Shown: positions 18,244 to 27,101, counted from the stretch's first letter. The stretch is 64,000 bases of DNA from Jilunia laotingensis (GCF_014385165.1 NZ_JACRTF010000001.1:1612001-1676000); one strand, 5' to 3'. The notes: generated by a model from the letters alone, not told the origin. Translations and numbers: made by a program.

Positions 18244-18315
18244 AATAATTATGTTTTAATTGGTTGTATACATTTTGGAGTTGTATCCATGTTTCCGATG
18301 GCAAAGGAACAACGT

Positions 18316-18370
18316 GAAATATCCGTGAATACCTCCACGATACATCATTTTGAAATAATTTTCGATAATC
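18316..18370 (-). promoter_or_regulatory. Conserved upstream region shared with the HTH/replication operon (copy 2)
   Basis: This is similar to 15868-15921, with the dyad CGTG-n8-CACG at 18324-18339. A GCAAAGGA segment (minus TCCTTTGC, a weak -7) precedes it at 18301. Confidence 0.5.
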
Positions 18371-18384
18371 CCGATTTTTCACGG

Positions 18385-19320
18385 TTATTTGTTCCTTTCA
18401 GCCATGACACGCTCCACATCTGAGCGCAAAAGCAGGTTTTTCACACCCACCTTTATCTTTTCGATGTGCTTCACCTTGACGATATGGCAGATGTTGGCTG
18501 ACGAAAGACCATAGATTTGCTGCACCTGCTCAACGGTATAGTAGCGTTCATCGTTCACAAGGTCAGTTCTGCGGAGTTCGTTCAAATGTGATTTGGAGTA
18601 ATAGGTACGCCCGTACTCTCTTTTAGTGGGTATCTTATGGCGATAGGTGTAGGCACGGAGTGCGGTCGGCTTCATGCCGAACAGTTCCTCCACCTCCTCG
18701 GTCAGTAGCCAGTCGGTAATTTCGCTAATATCAACTGCCACACCGAAAAACTCGTCAATATGCTTCTTGCTGTAATAGTTCTTTCCTGCGATACGGCAGA
18801 TGGGGATATGGTTACGCTTGGCGGAAGTGTAAAGCCATGACTGCTTTACCTTAAAAAGGGACATCACCTCCTCGCCCGAATAGAAGTCCAACACTTCTTC
18901 GCTTTCCTTTTCCCTTTTTTCTCTTTTGGCAGGTAAGGAAGATGAAGATGATTTCCTTGGTGTGGAGGTGTTGCCGGGCAGGATGCGGTGATAGGGATTG
19001 CCCTCCAACATCTGCTCGATGTCGGCTCTGCGGATGAATGCCATGCGGTTGCTGATGCGTGAGGCTTTCAGCTTGCCGATGGCTACAAGTTTGTAAATGT
19101 ACTGTCGGGAACAGCCCATGAGGATGGCTGCTTTGGAAAAGGTGAGATACTCCTGATGCTGTATCTCCATCAAGGGTTGGGCGACTTTGAAGAGGTTGTT
19201 CTTCTGCATCACTCTGGCTCGTTTGGCTTCTGCCTGACAAGCCTCACTGCAATATCTTTGCATACCGCTTCGGGTTACAAAGGACTTGCCGCAAAAACTG
19301 CATTTTCTGGTTGCTTTCAT
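18385..19320 (-). CDS. Zinc-finger and multiple-HTH DNA-binding protein (TnpA-like of Tn4555)
   Basis: The N-terminus has a zinc finger (CSFCGKSF at residues 7-14 and YCSEAC near 24-29). It is followed by an excisionase-type HTH (LTFSKAAILMGCSRQYIYKL) and then three more degenerate HTH modules (starting near FYSGEEVMSLF, LLTEEVEELF and YYTVEQVQQIYG), each with a YYSK- or LLLR-type wing. A repeated array of HTHs suggests recognition of an extended or repeated DNA site. From memory, Tn4555 encodes a zinc-finger protein (TnpA) that directs integration to a preferred target; position next to the integrase fits that role, but the identity is inference. Confidence 0.65.
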   Translation of the reverse strand: MKATRKCSFCGKSFVTRSGMQRYCSEACQAEAKRARVMQKNNLFKVAQPLMEIQHQEYLTFSKAAILMGCSRQYIYKLVAIGKLKASRISNRMAFIRRADIEQMLEGNPYHRILPGNTSTPRKSSSSSLPAKREKREKESEEVLDFYSGEEVMSLFKVKQSWLYTSAKRNHIPICRIAGKNYYSKKHIDEFFGVAVDISEITDWLLTEEVEELFGMKPTALRAYTYRHKIPTKREYGRTYYSKSHLNELRRTDLVNDERYYTVEQVQQIYGLSSANICHIVKVKHIEKIKVGVKNLLLRSDVERVMAERNK

Positions 19321-19371
19321 ACCGTTTTATCGTTTAATGGTTCATTTCTTCAATCCTATATCTCTGAAATG

Positions 19372-19576
19372 GTAAACGGATGTGAACGGAAGTCAACCAT
19401 TGTCGCTTTTCTACACAGTGTGACTGTTTCCGCATATCGGGGCGGTTATTGTCGCTTGTCGTAAACGGTTGTAAACCCTTGTCAACTGTCTGCACGGTGT
19501 GACAAAAAACAAGCCCCGCAAATTCTCCACGTCAGAAATACGTCTCAAAAATATGTGGAAATTTGGGAAGCGACAA
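19372..19576. repeat. Cluster of short direct and inverted repeats near the right end (candidate integrase arm sites)
   Basis: Repeated words are GTAAACGG (19372, 19461), TTGTCGCTT (19400, 19449) with its inverse AAGCGACAA (19568), and CACAGTGTGAC/CACGGTGTGAC (19414, 19493). They lie within 310 bp of the right end, as arm-binding sites of tyrosine recombinases usually do. No gene is seen in 19321-19664. Confidence 0.5.
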
Positions 19577-19664
19577 ATGGCAACCGAAAAGTGTTAAATT
19601 TTAGAATATGCTGGTAATTAAAGATTTACACTCGGATATTTCTGATTAGTTTTGGTTGTTCTAT

Positions 19665-19679
19665 GGTTATAAATACAGT
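19665..19679 (-). repeat. Right terminal inverted repeat of the transposon
   Basis: On the minus strand ACTGTATTTATAACC matches the left end with one mismatch. BspA homology resumes directly outside it. Confidence 0.75.
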
Positions 19680-20058
19680 CTGCAAAAGCTGAGTTTCCAA
19701 TACTTGTAACGCTACTTGGAATGACAATAGATGCCAGTTTGCTCAATCCATAGAACATTTGTTCGCCAATAGCATTACCGTAGGTATAGAAAGTCCCATA
19801 ATAAGGCGCTCCTCCTTCTACAATATATGCATCTTTCATATTCAATGCCGTCAGTTTTCCCATTTGGCGTATACAACGTATATCTGATCCGTTTAGTGAA
19901 CCGGTTAATGTCAAATTTTCAACTACGTGCTTTTTATCTCCCAACAAACTTTCGAGGCTACCCGCGGTGGATACATTGATAGTTTCCGCATTTAGGCTTA
20001 TTCCTGTAAGAAGCAGGCTTATTAACCATACGATGGCATATAAATTTATTCGTTTCAT
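19680..20058 (-). pseudogene. BspA-like leucine-rich repeat protein, 5' part (interrupted gene)
   Basis: This is the N-terminal part of the surface protein whose remainder lies at 6538-8295. It starts at 20058 (MKRINLYAIVWLISLLLTG) with a signal peptide, then a short N-terminal domain and the first leucine-rich unit (LASIVIPSSVTSIGNSAFADC). The frame then enters the transposon, adds about 18 foreign residues and stops at 19618. I reject the longer frame from 20211 because it overlaps the upstream lipoprotein gene and lacks a leader at its start. The gene follows the repeat lipoprotein gene after 37 bp, so it was second in that operon. Confidence 0.88.
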
Positions 20059-20095
20059 ATATCTTGTCTTTTTATTATTAGCAATTAATTGTTTT

Positions 20096-23047
20096 TTATC
20101 TCTTTTCATCCGTTCCCGGTGTCGGATTGTCTCCTTCGTCAGGTTCCGGTTTGTTTGCTTTGGTAGTGAAGCTGTTTCGCGTATAGGATGTACCTTTTTC
20201 ATTGGTTGCATATGCGCTTATATAATACGTTGTACCTGGCTTTAGGTCGCGAAGTACCAGTTTCATTTCGTTACCGGAGGTGGTGATGGGTACTTGTGTA
20301 CATCCTTCGTCTCCGATTTGCGGATCATAATCTGTTTCGCTCCAAACAAATCCTTTTGCACTGATGGGCAGTCCACCGTCATCGTAGATGGTAGCAGTCA
20401 GTTCCAGGCGATTGCTGAATATTCCCGATGAATAGATACTTCCCATGGTCGGTTTCTTGCCGGTAACGGTGCCGGGCGGGAGATTGTCGTCTACCGAAGG
20501 TGGCAGTTTATCGGTCGTGAAGCTAAGATTGTTACCATAGCTTATCCCGTTTTTATTGATGGCATAGGCACGAGCATTGTAATTCGTTTCATGTGTCAGG
20601 CCGGTAATGGCAAGTGAAAATTCGTTGTCTGTATAGTCCGTTTCGACATAATGTCCTTCTTTTTTAACAGGATCATATTCACTGCCCCAGCAAATTCCCA
20701 CTTTGGTGATGGTAGCACCGCCATCCCCTTCAATCAAAGCATGTACGGTGGCACCTGTACCGGTGATTTTACTGACATAGGTCTGTTCATTGTTATGGCT
20801 AATACTTGCCAGTTCCGAATATCCGCTTTGGAAGCCGATAGGATCGCTATAGCCGGTCAATCCTTCATTGTTGGTGGCGTAAGCACGCACGGAGTAATCT
20901 GTACGGTATTGCAGATTTTCCAAACGGCCTTCGAAGCTGTTGCCTGAACTGGTCGATTGCATGCTTCCGGTACAATTTTCCAGTGTCGGTATCGAGGCGT
21001 TACCAATAGACCATACGAAGCCTTTGGTGGTAATGGTCATTTCCTTACCGCCATTGTCGGAAATAAAGGCTTTGCCCAATGCGTTGTCGTCATTGATATT
21101 CATTACGGTGATGCTGGTCAGGGTAGGTGCCTGGTTTTGTGAAGTACGCAATTCACCGGTTACGCTGTAGGAAGTTCCGTTGCGGTTGGTGGCGTAAGCA
21201 CGTACATAGTAAAGCTTCCCTTTGGTGAGACCGGTCAATACGATACCGATGTTTTCGGAAGGCTTCTGCATGGCCGCTTTTCCATCGTTGATGGTTGGTT
21301 CGGGTTTGTCTATGCTGTAGCAAATCCCGGTTTCTGTCAGTTCGGCACCGCCATCGGAAGTTACTTTCGCAGTCACTTTACCGCTGCTCTCCGTCGTCTC
21401 GCTGATGGTAGGAGTACTTACGGTAGGTGCAAAAGTTTCTGCCGTGGTGAATTCAGCGGTTGCACTGTAGTTTGTTCCGTTTTTGTTCGTGGCATATGCG
21501 CGTACAAAATATTTTGTCCCTTTTGTCAATCCCTTCAATTCGCAAGTGATGCCATTGCCACTGTCGGATGCAGGTAAATAATGACTGGTATTCGTATCTT
21601 CCAAGGAAGGTTCTTTATTGGTACTGCTCCAGCATACACCTTTTGCAATGACTGCAGAACCACCGTTACTGGTAATGCTGGCAGTGATCGTACTGGAAGT
21701 TTCTTCGATATCCGATGCTGCAGGAGTAGTCATGGCAGGCGTACTGGTTTTCTCCGTGCTAAACTCGATCGGTTCGCTGTAGAAATAGCCGTCTCGGGTC
21801 ACGGCATATGCCGTGGCGTAGTATTTATGTCCTTCTGCCAGTCCTTCAATATTGGCTGTTAATGTTTTATCAGCTAATATTCCTTTAGCTATATGATCGT
21901 TTTTGGTAGGGGAAGTAGTCGTTTCACTCCAGCAGATACCAGTTTCGGTGACAGACGTTGTTTCACCGTACTCCACTTGTGCGGTGATGATGGCGGATGA
22001 GATGGTCAGTTCCGAGATAATCAGTCTTGTCAATGACACCATTTCCAACTCTTCAGTGGTGAACTCTATCACCGGGCTGTAACCTGTTCCTTTTTCATTG
22101 ACAGCATAGGCTCGGAGATAATATTTGGTATGCGGCTGCAAGCGGTCGTTCTCATCGCTTCCCGCTGTTCCTATGAAGGGACTTTCGGTGCCTGCAACGG
22201 TAATGTGCTTTCCGTCGATGGTCGGTTGGCGGCTTTCAGCGCTCCAACAAAGCCCTTGTTCGGTAATGTCAAATCCTTGAGCATCGGTAACAGTAGCGGT
22301 TACGGTGGCTGTGTAAGCCGTGAGTTGGGATACGGTACCTATGCTCAATATAGGTATGTTCAGCTTGTCGGTAGTGATGTTGATCGACTCGCTGTAACCT
22401 GTGCCGGTTTCGGTGGTGGCGTAAGCACGAATCACATAAGTTGTAGAAGGGTCGAGGTCGGTGATCACAGCCGAAAACTCCGTTGCTCCGATCGGTAGCA
22501 GGACGGTTTTATCATCTGTTGTCGGATCAGAATCTCCTTCTACGAACTTTTTATAAGCAAAACCTTTTATGCCGGGTTCGTATCCGCCATTGTCCACTAT
22601 TTCGGATGTCACGGTGACGCTGCTTTCACTTGCTCCATCGATGACCGGTTCTTTCAACACAGGAGGAATACTTTCCTCGGTAGTAAATTTCTGTGGTTCG
22701 CTCTTTACAATCGTGTTGCCACTTTGAGCATATAGGCAAAAGTAATATTGTCCACCCGGTTTCAGCCCGTTGGCTTGTACGGTGTATTGGTTGTTACCCG
22801 TTTCCACTCCCTTGTAGGTAGTGGCATCTGTCATGCTCTGCGAGGTCGAGACCATGAATCCGATATCACATTTCGCAGCACTGACAGGATTGGGTACAGC
22901 CGTTCCTTGTAGTTCTGCTTCAAAACGTGTGACGTGTTCCACTTGCCCCGTGACGAGAGTCGGGGGATATACCAACGGAGCATTGTCTTCTTCGCATCCG
23001 GTGATAAGGAGCAGACTACACATTAATATATATAGTAGTTTTTTCAT
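20096..23047 (-). CDS. Surface lipoprotein with about nine fibronectin-III-like repeats
   Basis: This is a paralogue of the protein at 3947-6526. The lipobox is LITGC (Cys18) followed by acidic EEDNA, and both proteins share the opening YPPTLVTxQ. It has about nine beta-sandwich units of 85-100 aa with the same signature (ETGICYS or AKGVCWS at the front, YYVRAYATNxxGTxYS at the end, then FTT). It is 983 aa, longer than its paralogue by about one unit. The gene starts 20 bp after the PEGA-protein gene and ends 37 bp before the BspA start, so all were one operon. No enzyme motif is present; surface scaffolding or adhesion is likely but unproven. Confidence 0.85.
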   Translation of the reverse strand: MKKLLYILMCSLLLITGCEEDNAPLVYPPTLVTGQVEHVTRFEAELQGTAVPNPVSAAKCDIGFMVSTSQSMTDATTYKGVETGNNQYTVQANGLKPGGQYYFCLYAQSGNTIVKSEPQKFTTEESIPPVLKEPVIDGASESSVTVTSEIVDNGGYEPGIKGFAYKKFVEGDSDPTTDDKTVLLPIGATEFSAVITDLDPSTTYVIRAYATTETGTGYSESINITTDKLNIPILSIGTVSQLTAYTATVTATVTDAQGFDITEQGLCWSAESRQPTIDGKHITVAGTESPFIGTAGSDENDRLQPHTKYYLRAYAVNEKGTGYSPVIEFTTEELEMVSLTRLIISELTISSAIITAQVEYGETTSVTETGICWSETTTSPTKNDHIAKGILADKTLTANIEGLAEGHKYYATAYAVTRDGYFYSEPIEFSTEKTSTPAMTTPAASDIEETSSTITASITSNGGSAVIAKGVCWSSTNKEPSLEDTNTSHYLPASDSGNGITCELKGLTKGTKYFVRAYATNKNGTNYSATAEFTTAETFAPTVSTPTISETTESSGKVTAKVTSDGGAELTETGICYSIDKPEPTINDGKAAMQKPSENIGIVLTGLTKGKLYYVRAYATNRNGTSYSVTGELRTSQNQAPTLTSITVMNINDDNALGKAFISDNGGKEMTITTKGFVWSIGNASIPTLENCTGSMQSTSSGNSFEGRLENLQYRTDYSVRAYATNNEGLTGYSDPIGFQSGYSELASISHNNEQTYVSKITGTGATVHALIEGDGGATITKVGICWGSEYDPVKKEGHYVETDYTDNEFSLAITGLTHETNYNARAYAINKNGISYGNNLSFTTDKLPPSVDDNLPPGTVTGKKPTMGSIYSSGIFSNRLELTATIYDDGGLPISAKGFVWSETDYDPQIGDEGCTQVPITTSGNEMKLVLRDLKPGTTYYISAYATNEKGTSYTRNSFTTKANKPEPDEGDNPTPGTDEKR

Positions 23048-23067
23048 CTTTCTCCAATTAAATGAAT

Positions 23068-24453
23068 TTAGAATATCATACCGATACCGGCACTCACTTC
23101 GTGGTATTTGCCGCCTACCGTATGGTATCCGGCAGAGATCAGGAATTTATTAAAACGGAGGATACCGCCTATTTCGGCTGCGAAGCCTGTACTCGATTTG
23201 TCGATGTCTTTCACTTGCATTCCCTCGAGGCTGGCACCTGTATTTATGTCTGCCGAAGCACTGTTAAGTTCGTAGCTCAGCACACGGCTACCATATCCTG
23301 CACCTGCATAGAGATAGATTGTCTTGTTGAGCCGGCGGAAATATCCGCCTGTGACAGACATGCGGGATTGGTGTGTAACGCCCGGTTCGTAAAAGGAAGA
23401 AGAAGAGTTCTCTCCGATCACCCCGTTTTCATTTCCTTCGAAGTCACTTCCTGCCGAACCGAAGTCACTTCGGAAACCCACATAAAATCCGTTCTTCTTT
23501 TTGCCAAAGCCCAGCATGGCACCGAAGGTGGTGGTGTTCGGATTGTACCCCGCTTGTAACAGGATAAGTGTGTTCATCGGCACTTTCGGTTTGATGGTCG
23601 ATCTCATGTTAAAGGTCGGACGTACTGTCTCGCCCGGGCTTACTGTCAGTATGGTATCGATGGGGAAGTATCTCTCTTTTTCGATACGCACTTTATATTC
23701 TTTGATTGCCATGCGATCACTACGGTAAGGAGTTGTACCGACGAGTGTGGTGTCGATGTATACTTTTGCATCCTGTTCGGGTAAGGAGAATATTTCCATA
23801 TAGCCGAATTTGGGTTTCAGCACGACACTCTTTGTTACCGGGTTGCTTCCCAATGAGATGACCCCGGCTTCCGACTGGTACATCGGTGCTTCCACTCGGT
23901 AGGAGTGTTCTCCTTTGGGCATTGTTGCGTTAAAAAGTCCGTTTTCTACCGGTACCTGTTCATCGTCGATGTAGATGTTGGCTGTAGCCGGTTCGGGGCG
24001 GACTACGATAAGTTGCATGTTGTTTTCAACTACCGGTTTGTCTTGCTGGTCGCCCGTGTTGAGTACCATCTCATAAACAGTGGCTTTCTCGATGATGTCG
24101 GGGTAGAAATAGTTTCGCATAATGCCGAGTTCATCATGAAGGATGGAGATACGGCGAGCCCCGCGTGGGACATACAGCCAGATTTCTCCGGTTTTGTTCT
24201 CGCGTGCAGTGATGCCGAGAGCGTCTGGTTCGAACATGAGATCTTTTACATTGGTCACGATGCGGATTAATGCACAGATTTCTCCGTTTTGGTCTCGTTT
24301 AGGTGCCGTGACCCGGGCGGTAATGTCGCTTTCCATACGTTGGAAGGATGCTACGTTGATTTTCCCTTGTTGACCCCAAATATGCGTGGAGGGGTAGGTT
24401 GAAAGGAGAATGATTACTAGTAGCAACAGACGTTTAAGAGTACCGTTTGACAT
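23068..24453 (-). CDS. PEGA-domain protein with predicted outer-membrane barrel
   Basis: This secreted protein (signal peptide at residues 8-27) has a beta-rich N-terminal region, then two PEGA-like units (ANIYIDDEQVPVENG near residue 155 and DAKVYIDTTLVGTTPY near residue 230). The C-terminal 170 residues alternate hydrophobic and polar positions with glycine-rich turns (TFGAMLGFGKKKNGFYVGF, then AGAGYGSRVL) and end in a strand with terminal Phe, as small outer-membrane barrels do. It is the first gene after a clear promoter and leads the surface-protein operon. It may anchor or export the downstream lipoproteins, but no homologue with known function was recognised. Confidence 0.75.
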   Translation of the reverse strand: MSNGTLKRLLLLVIILLSTYPSTHIWGQQGKINVASFQRMESDITARVTAPKRDQNGEICALIRIVTNVKDLMFEPDALGITARENKTGEIWLYVPRGARRISILHDELGIMRNYFYPDIIEKATVYEMVLNTGDQQDKPVVENNMQLIVVRPEPATANIYIDDEQVPVENGLFNATMPKGEHSYRVEAPMYQSEAGVISLGSNPVTKSVVLKPKFGYMEIFSLPEQDAKVYIDTTLVGTTPYRSDRMAIKEYKVRIEKERYFPIDTILTVSPGETVRPTFNMRSTIKPKVPMNTLILLQAGYNPNTTTFGAMLGFGKKKNGFYVGFRSDFGSAGSDFEGNENGVIGENSSSSFYEPGVTHQSRMSVTGGYFRRLNKTIYLYAGAGYGSRVLSYELNSASADINTGASLEGMQVKDIDKSSTGFAAEIGGILRFNKFLISAGYHTVGGKYHEVSAGIGMIF

Positions 24454-24492
24454 GTTTGCTTTGAGTTATTTAAGATTAATAAATTGCTCCTA

Positions 24493-24500
24493 CAAAGATA
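24493..24500 (-). promoter_or_regulatory. Promoter (-7) of the surface-protein operon
   Basis: TATCTTTG on the minus strand matches the -7 consensus, 40 bp before the PEGA-protein start. Confidence 0.55.
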
Positions 24501-24572
24501 GATAACATTTATTAATGAAGCATGATTTATCAAAAAAAATGATTCTTTTGTTTAGCTATTTAATAGACATTG

Positions 24573-24606
24573 AATTATTTGTCACGGTTTTCCGTGACAA
24601 ATAATT
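24573..24606. repeat. Perfect 15-bp inverted repeat
   Basis: The arms AATTATTTGTCACGG (24573-24587) and its complement (24592-24606) enclose a TTTT loop. There is no following T run in either direction, so an operator about 75 bp upstream of the -7 element is as likely as a terminator of the upstream gene. Confidence 0.6.
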
Positions 24607-24923
24607 TCTGTTTCTTGTTGAAAACAGGTTGCATGGATATTATTGACATTTTGGATATTCTAACGCTTCTTAAATCGTTTCTTTTGGTCTCTCTGTGGAC
24701 TATTTTAATAAGGCGGGATTCTAAGCGATCAGCACGTTGGCATATAGGTATTGTAAGAAGGATAAATTTGATTTATTGAATCGAATTCCCTGATTTTGTG
24801 AATACGATGATATGTTATCTATGGAAATATGTGCAAATAGATTCATTGTTTTGTGTGCATCAGGGAGAGCAAATAGAAAAAAACGGCTTGCTCTTTCTCT
24901 TTTTTTTAATCGTTGGAAGGCTT

Positions 24924-25021
24924 CCTCGGTGAGCAATGAAATCTACCTCGGTGATCTCCCCCTTGTTCCTCACCGAGGAACAAGGGGGAGATCACCGAGA
25001 TGCGGGTGTTTCATCACCGGG
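24924..25021. repeat. Array of five 10-bp cores at exact 22-bp spacing
   Basis: Cores start at 24924, 24946, 24968, 24990 and 25012: CCTCGGTGAG, CCTCGGTGAT, CCTCACCGAG, GATCACCGAG and CATCACCGGG. The first two point one way and the last three the other. Within it, 24947-24971 and 24975-24999 form a perfect 25-bp inverted repeat with a 3-bp centre. The same 22-bp design recurs at 54669-54744. Confidence 0.75.
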
Positions 25022-25110
25022 GAATACGGCTTTTCGCCCTGTCCGATGCGTATATTTATCCTTAAAAGGCATATCAATGCATAATCATCCGGTCGTATAT
25101 ACACTTTTGA

Positions 25111-25183
25111 ATGCTATCCTGTCTGTTTTGGAAACCTTGACGGTTAGTAAAAAGGGGGATATGCTATCCTTTTGATGCTATCC
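25111..25183 (+). repeat. Three copies of ATGCTATCC
   Basis: ATGCTATCC occurs at 25111, 25161 and 25175 in the otherwise gene-free gap 24454-25247. The last copy runs into a small hairpin (CCAAGG-caatt-CCTTG). Function unknown. Confidence 0.4.
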
Positions 25184-25247
25184 AAGGCAATTCCTTGATA
25201 GGAAGTAAAAAAGACAGGCTTCCGGATGGGTGGCTTTAAGACACTTC

Positions 25248-27068
25248 TTAGAAGTGGCTCAAATCTATCAGTCCGAAATCCGGATCTTTTTCCGGCTGCC
25301 AGGTACGTACATGGATGATTGGTTCTTTCGGATTGTTCAGATCGACCATCAGGAAAAGATAACCTGTGTCACCGTAGCTGGAGGAGAAATAATCCTGTTT
25401 GATCTGGATACCGTAAATCTCTCCACCGACTCCTGATTTACGAATCTGGTTGTCGGCAAAGCGTAAGTTGATATATTCGCTTCCTGCAAAGATGTGTTTG
25501 AGGCGTTTCATGAACTCCGCTTTTGTCTGGCGGGTGTACTTCACGGCTTCTTTACTCATCGGCTGACCTTCGACTGCCACTTTGTGCTTCAATACCGAAC
25601 CAGTGATGATCAAGGCATCATCGGAGAAGATGCTGTTTATATAATCGTAGCGTTTTAGGGCATAGGCTGTTTTATAACTTTCAAGGAAGTTGATCAGTAC
25701 CTTCCGCACATCGTCTCCCCAGGTCGTTTGGTTCATGATGTCATCAACTGCCGGTTTATTCAGCCCGAAAGAGATGGCATCGATCTTGCCTTCTTTTGTC
25801 ATGGTGAACACCACGTCTTCCACAAAAGTACGACGGTTGCCGCTGAAGCTGAAACTCATGGGCAGGCTCCGACAAGTGATCTCACCATTGCATTCCAGGT
25901 ATTTGAATTCCGGCTCTTTCACGATCTTGGCATTTCCATATTTGATGAGTTGGTTGAACATGGAAAATCCATCCGGGGTACAAAGCGATTGTATATTCGC
26001 ATAGTTCTTGGTACGAATGGCGTTTTGCACTTCTGTCATGGTTGCCTCATAGCATGTCGTTTCGTCACAACTAAGGAAGTGCATCGCGGACTCCGTCTGT
26101 TTGGCGCTGTCACCTGCTGCCATTAGTATTTCTTCATTTTCTGTTTCTCCCGGTTTCGGCTCTTCTCCGGTCAGTTTCAGATAGCAGCCGCGCATCGGTA
26201 TAGGATTGACCGATTGCATGACTTCTGCAAGCTCGTTGTCGATATTCGATTCGCCTTCGAACATGTATTCCGTCTTGATCTGCATTCCTTTGGCACTTGC
26301 CACGGTTGGCATCTCGATGATTCCCAGCCCGTCTTTGGCAGAGAAGATGTTCGACCAGTCCCGCCCGTCAAAGTAAGTATAGTCATAGTTACGTGCAGGG
26401 ATCCCTTTATATAATACTTTCAGGTCGATGGTTTTCAAATCTCCGTCCACATGTACATTGTCTATGGATACTTCCAAATGCGAGAAGATGCTGTTCATTT
26501 GTTTGGGAATCCAGTTGCACAATAGCTGTTCGTTTCCTTCTTCATCTTTCATGGTCAGGAAATTCCCATCGGGATAGCTTTGCAATAGGATGAGTGCCCA
26601 GTAGTAATAACGCAAGGCATCTGCCACCTGTGCTTTCTTTTCGGCCTTTATAGCTTCCTGGGTGAAATCCAGCAATTTGGTTTTGCGTCCTTCGAAGATA
26701 CGTTGTATCTCGCTTACTTTAATATAGCGCATCACAGCGGCATCCGGTTCGTTTTGGATGACAATGCGGCGCGTATTGTTCAGTGTGGCACGCGAATAAG
26801 TATTAATGACCGATTTGAAGGTTTCATCCACGGTTGCCTGGTCTCCATCCGTGCCACCTTCCGTCAGCTGACTGAATTGGCTGGATACGTTCGTAGAGAT
26901 TTGGCTGATCAGTGCGGCCAATGCCTCATTGTCCGCTTTTTTAAGAGTCGTGGCGTTTCCGGTTCCCCAGATATAATCTTTGCTGTTCTGTATCTCTTCT
27001 ACAGACTGTGCGCGGAGGAATGGAAAGATGAATAAAGATAAAATCGTAAAAAGTAGCAGCTTTCTCAT
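25248..27068 (-). CDS. Secreted conserved protein, LPP20-like N-terminus
   Basis: This 606-aa protein has a signal peptide (residues 1-20, cleavage near LRAQ). The next segment (YIWGTGNATTLKKADNEALAALISQIS) resembles the LPP20/FlgT-N type domain, in which a short glycine motif is followed by a helix of small residues. The rest has no family I can name, with a second mixed alpha/beta half containing a possible NTF2-like fold (a YKTAYALKRYDYINSIF-type helix near residue 480). It precedes the PEGA and repeat-lipoprotein operon on the same strand but is separated by a 794-bp gap with repeat arrays and its own promoter, so the link is only positional. Confidence 0.65.
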   Translation of the reverse strand: MRKLLLFTILSLFIFPFLRAQSVEEIQNSKDYIWGTGNATTLKKADNEALAALISQISTNVSSQFSQLTEGGTDGDQATVDETFKSVINTYSRATLNNTRRIVIQNEPDAAVMRYIKVSEIQRIFEGRKTKLLDFTQEAIKAEKKAQVADALRYYYWALILLQSYPDGNFLTMKDEEGNEQLLCNWIPKQMNSIFSHLEVSIDNVHVDGDLKTIDLKVLYKGIPARNYDYTYFDGRDWSNIFSAKDGLGIIEMPTVASAKGMQIKTEYMFEGESNIDNELAEVMQSVNPIPMRGCYLKLTGEEPKPGETENEEILMAAGDSAKQTESAMHFLSCDETTCYEATMTEVQNAIRTKNYANIQSLCTPDGFSMFNQLIKYGNAKIVKEPEFKYLECNGEITCRSLPMSFSFSGNRRTFVEDVVFTMTKEGKIDAISFGLNKPAVDDIMNQTTWGDDVRKVLINFLESYKTAYALKRYDYINSIFSDDALIITGSVLKHKVAVEGQPMSKEAVKYTRQTKAEFMKRLKHIFAGSEYINLRFADNQIRKSGVGGEIYGIQIKQDYFSSSYGDTGYLFLMVDLNNPKEPIIHVRTWQPEKDPDFGLIDLSHF

Positions 27069-27101
27069 ATTGTTTGTAACGTTATGGATGTCAATTCACG
27101 G

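Larger units (their letters stand above)
8296..19679. mobile_element. cfxA mobilizable transposon (Tn4555-like), about 11.4 kb
   Basis: The segment between the two halves of the BspA gene carries a tyrosine recombinase, a zinc-finger/HTH protein, MobV relaxase with oriT, primase-like and RecA-like ATPase genes, a small HTH protein, an IS5-type insertion sequence and cfxA. This set and size match the Bacteroides mobilizable transposon Tn4555 as I remember it (about 12 kb). Its ends are 15-bp imperfect inverted repeats (14 of 15 identical). It has no conjugation genes, so transfer would need a helper element. Both junctions contain TGT on the minus strand, so the exact crossover is uncertain by a few bases. 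Confidence 0.88.

Noticed and set aside
8296..19679. Integrative conjugative element
   Set aside because: Only a relaxase and replication genes are present; no Tra or coupling-protein genes, so it is mobilizable, not self-transmissible.
19618..20211. Longer start for the BspA 5' part
   Set aside because: It would overlap the upstream lipoprotein gene by 116 bp and place the signal peptide 50 residues inside. The Met at 20058 is the natural start.
24924..25021. CRISPR-like array
   Set aside because: The period is only 22 bp, the core is 10 bp and changes orientation, and no cas genes are near.
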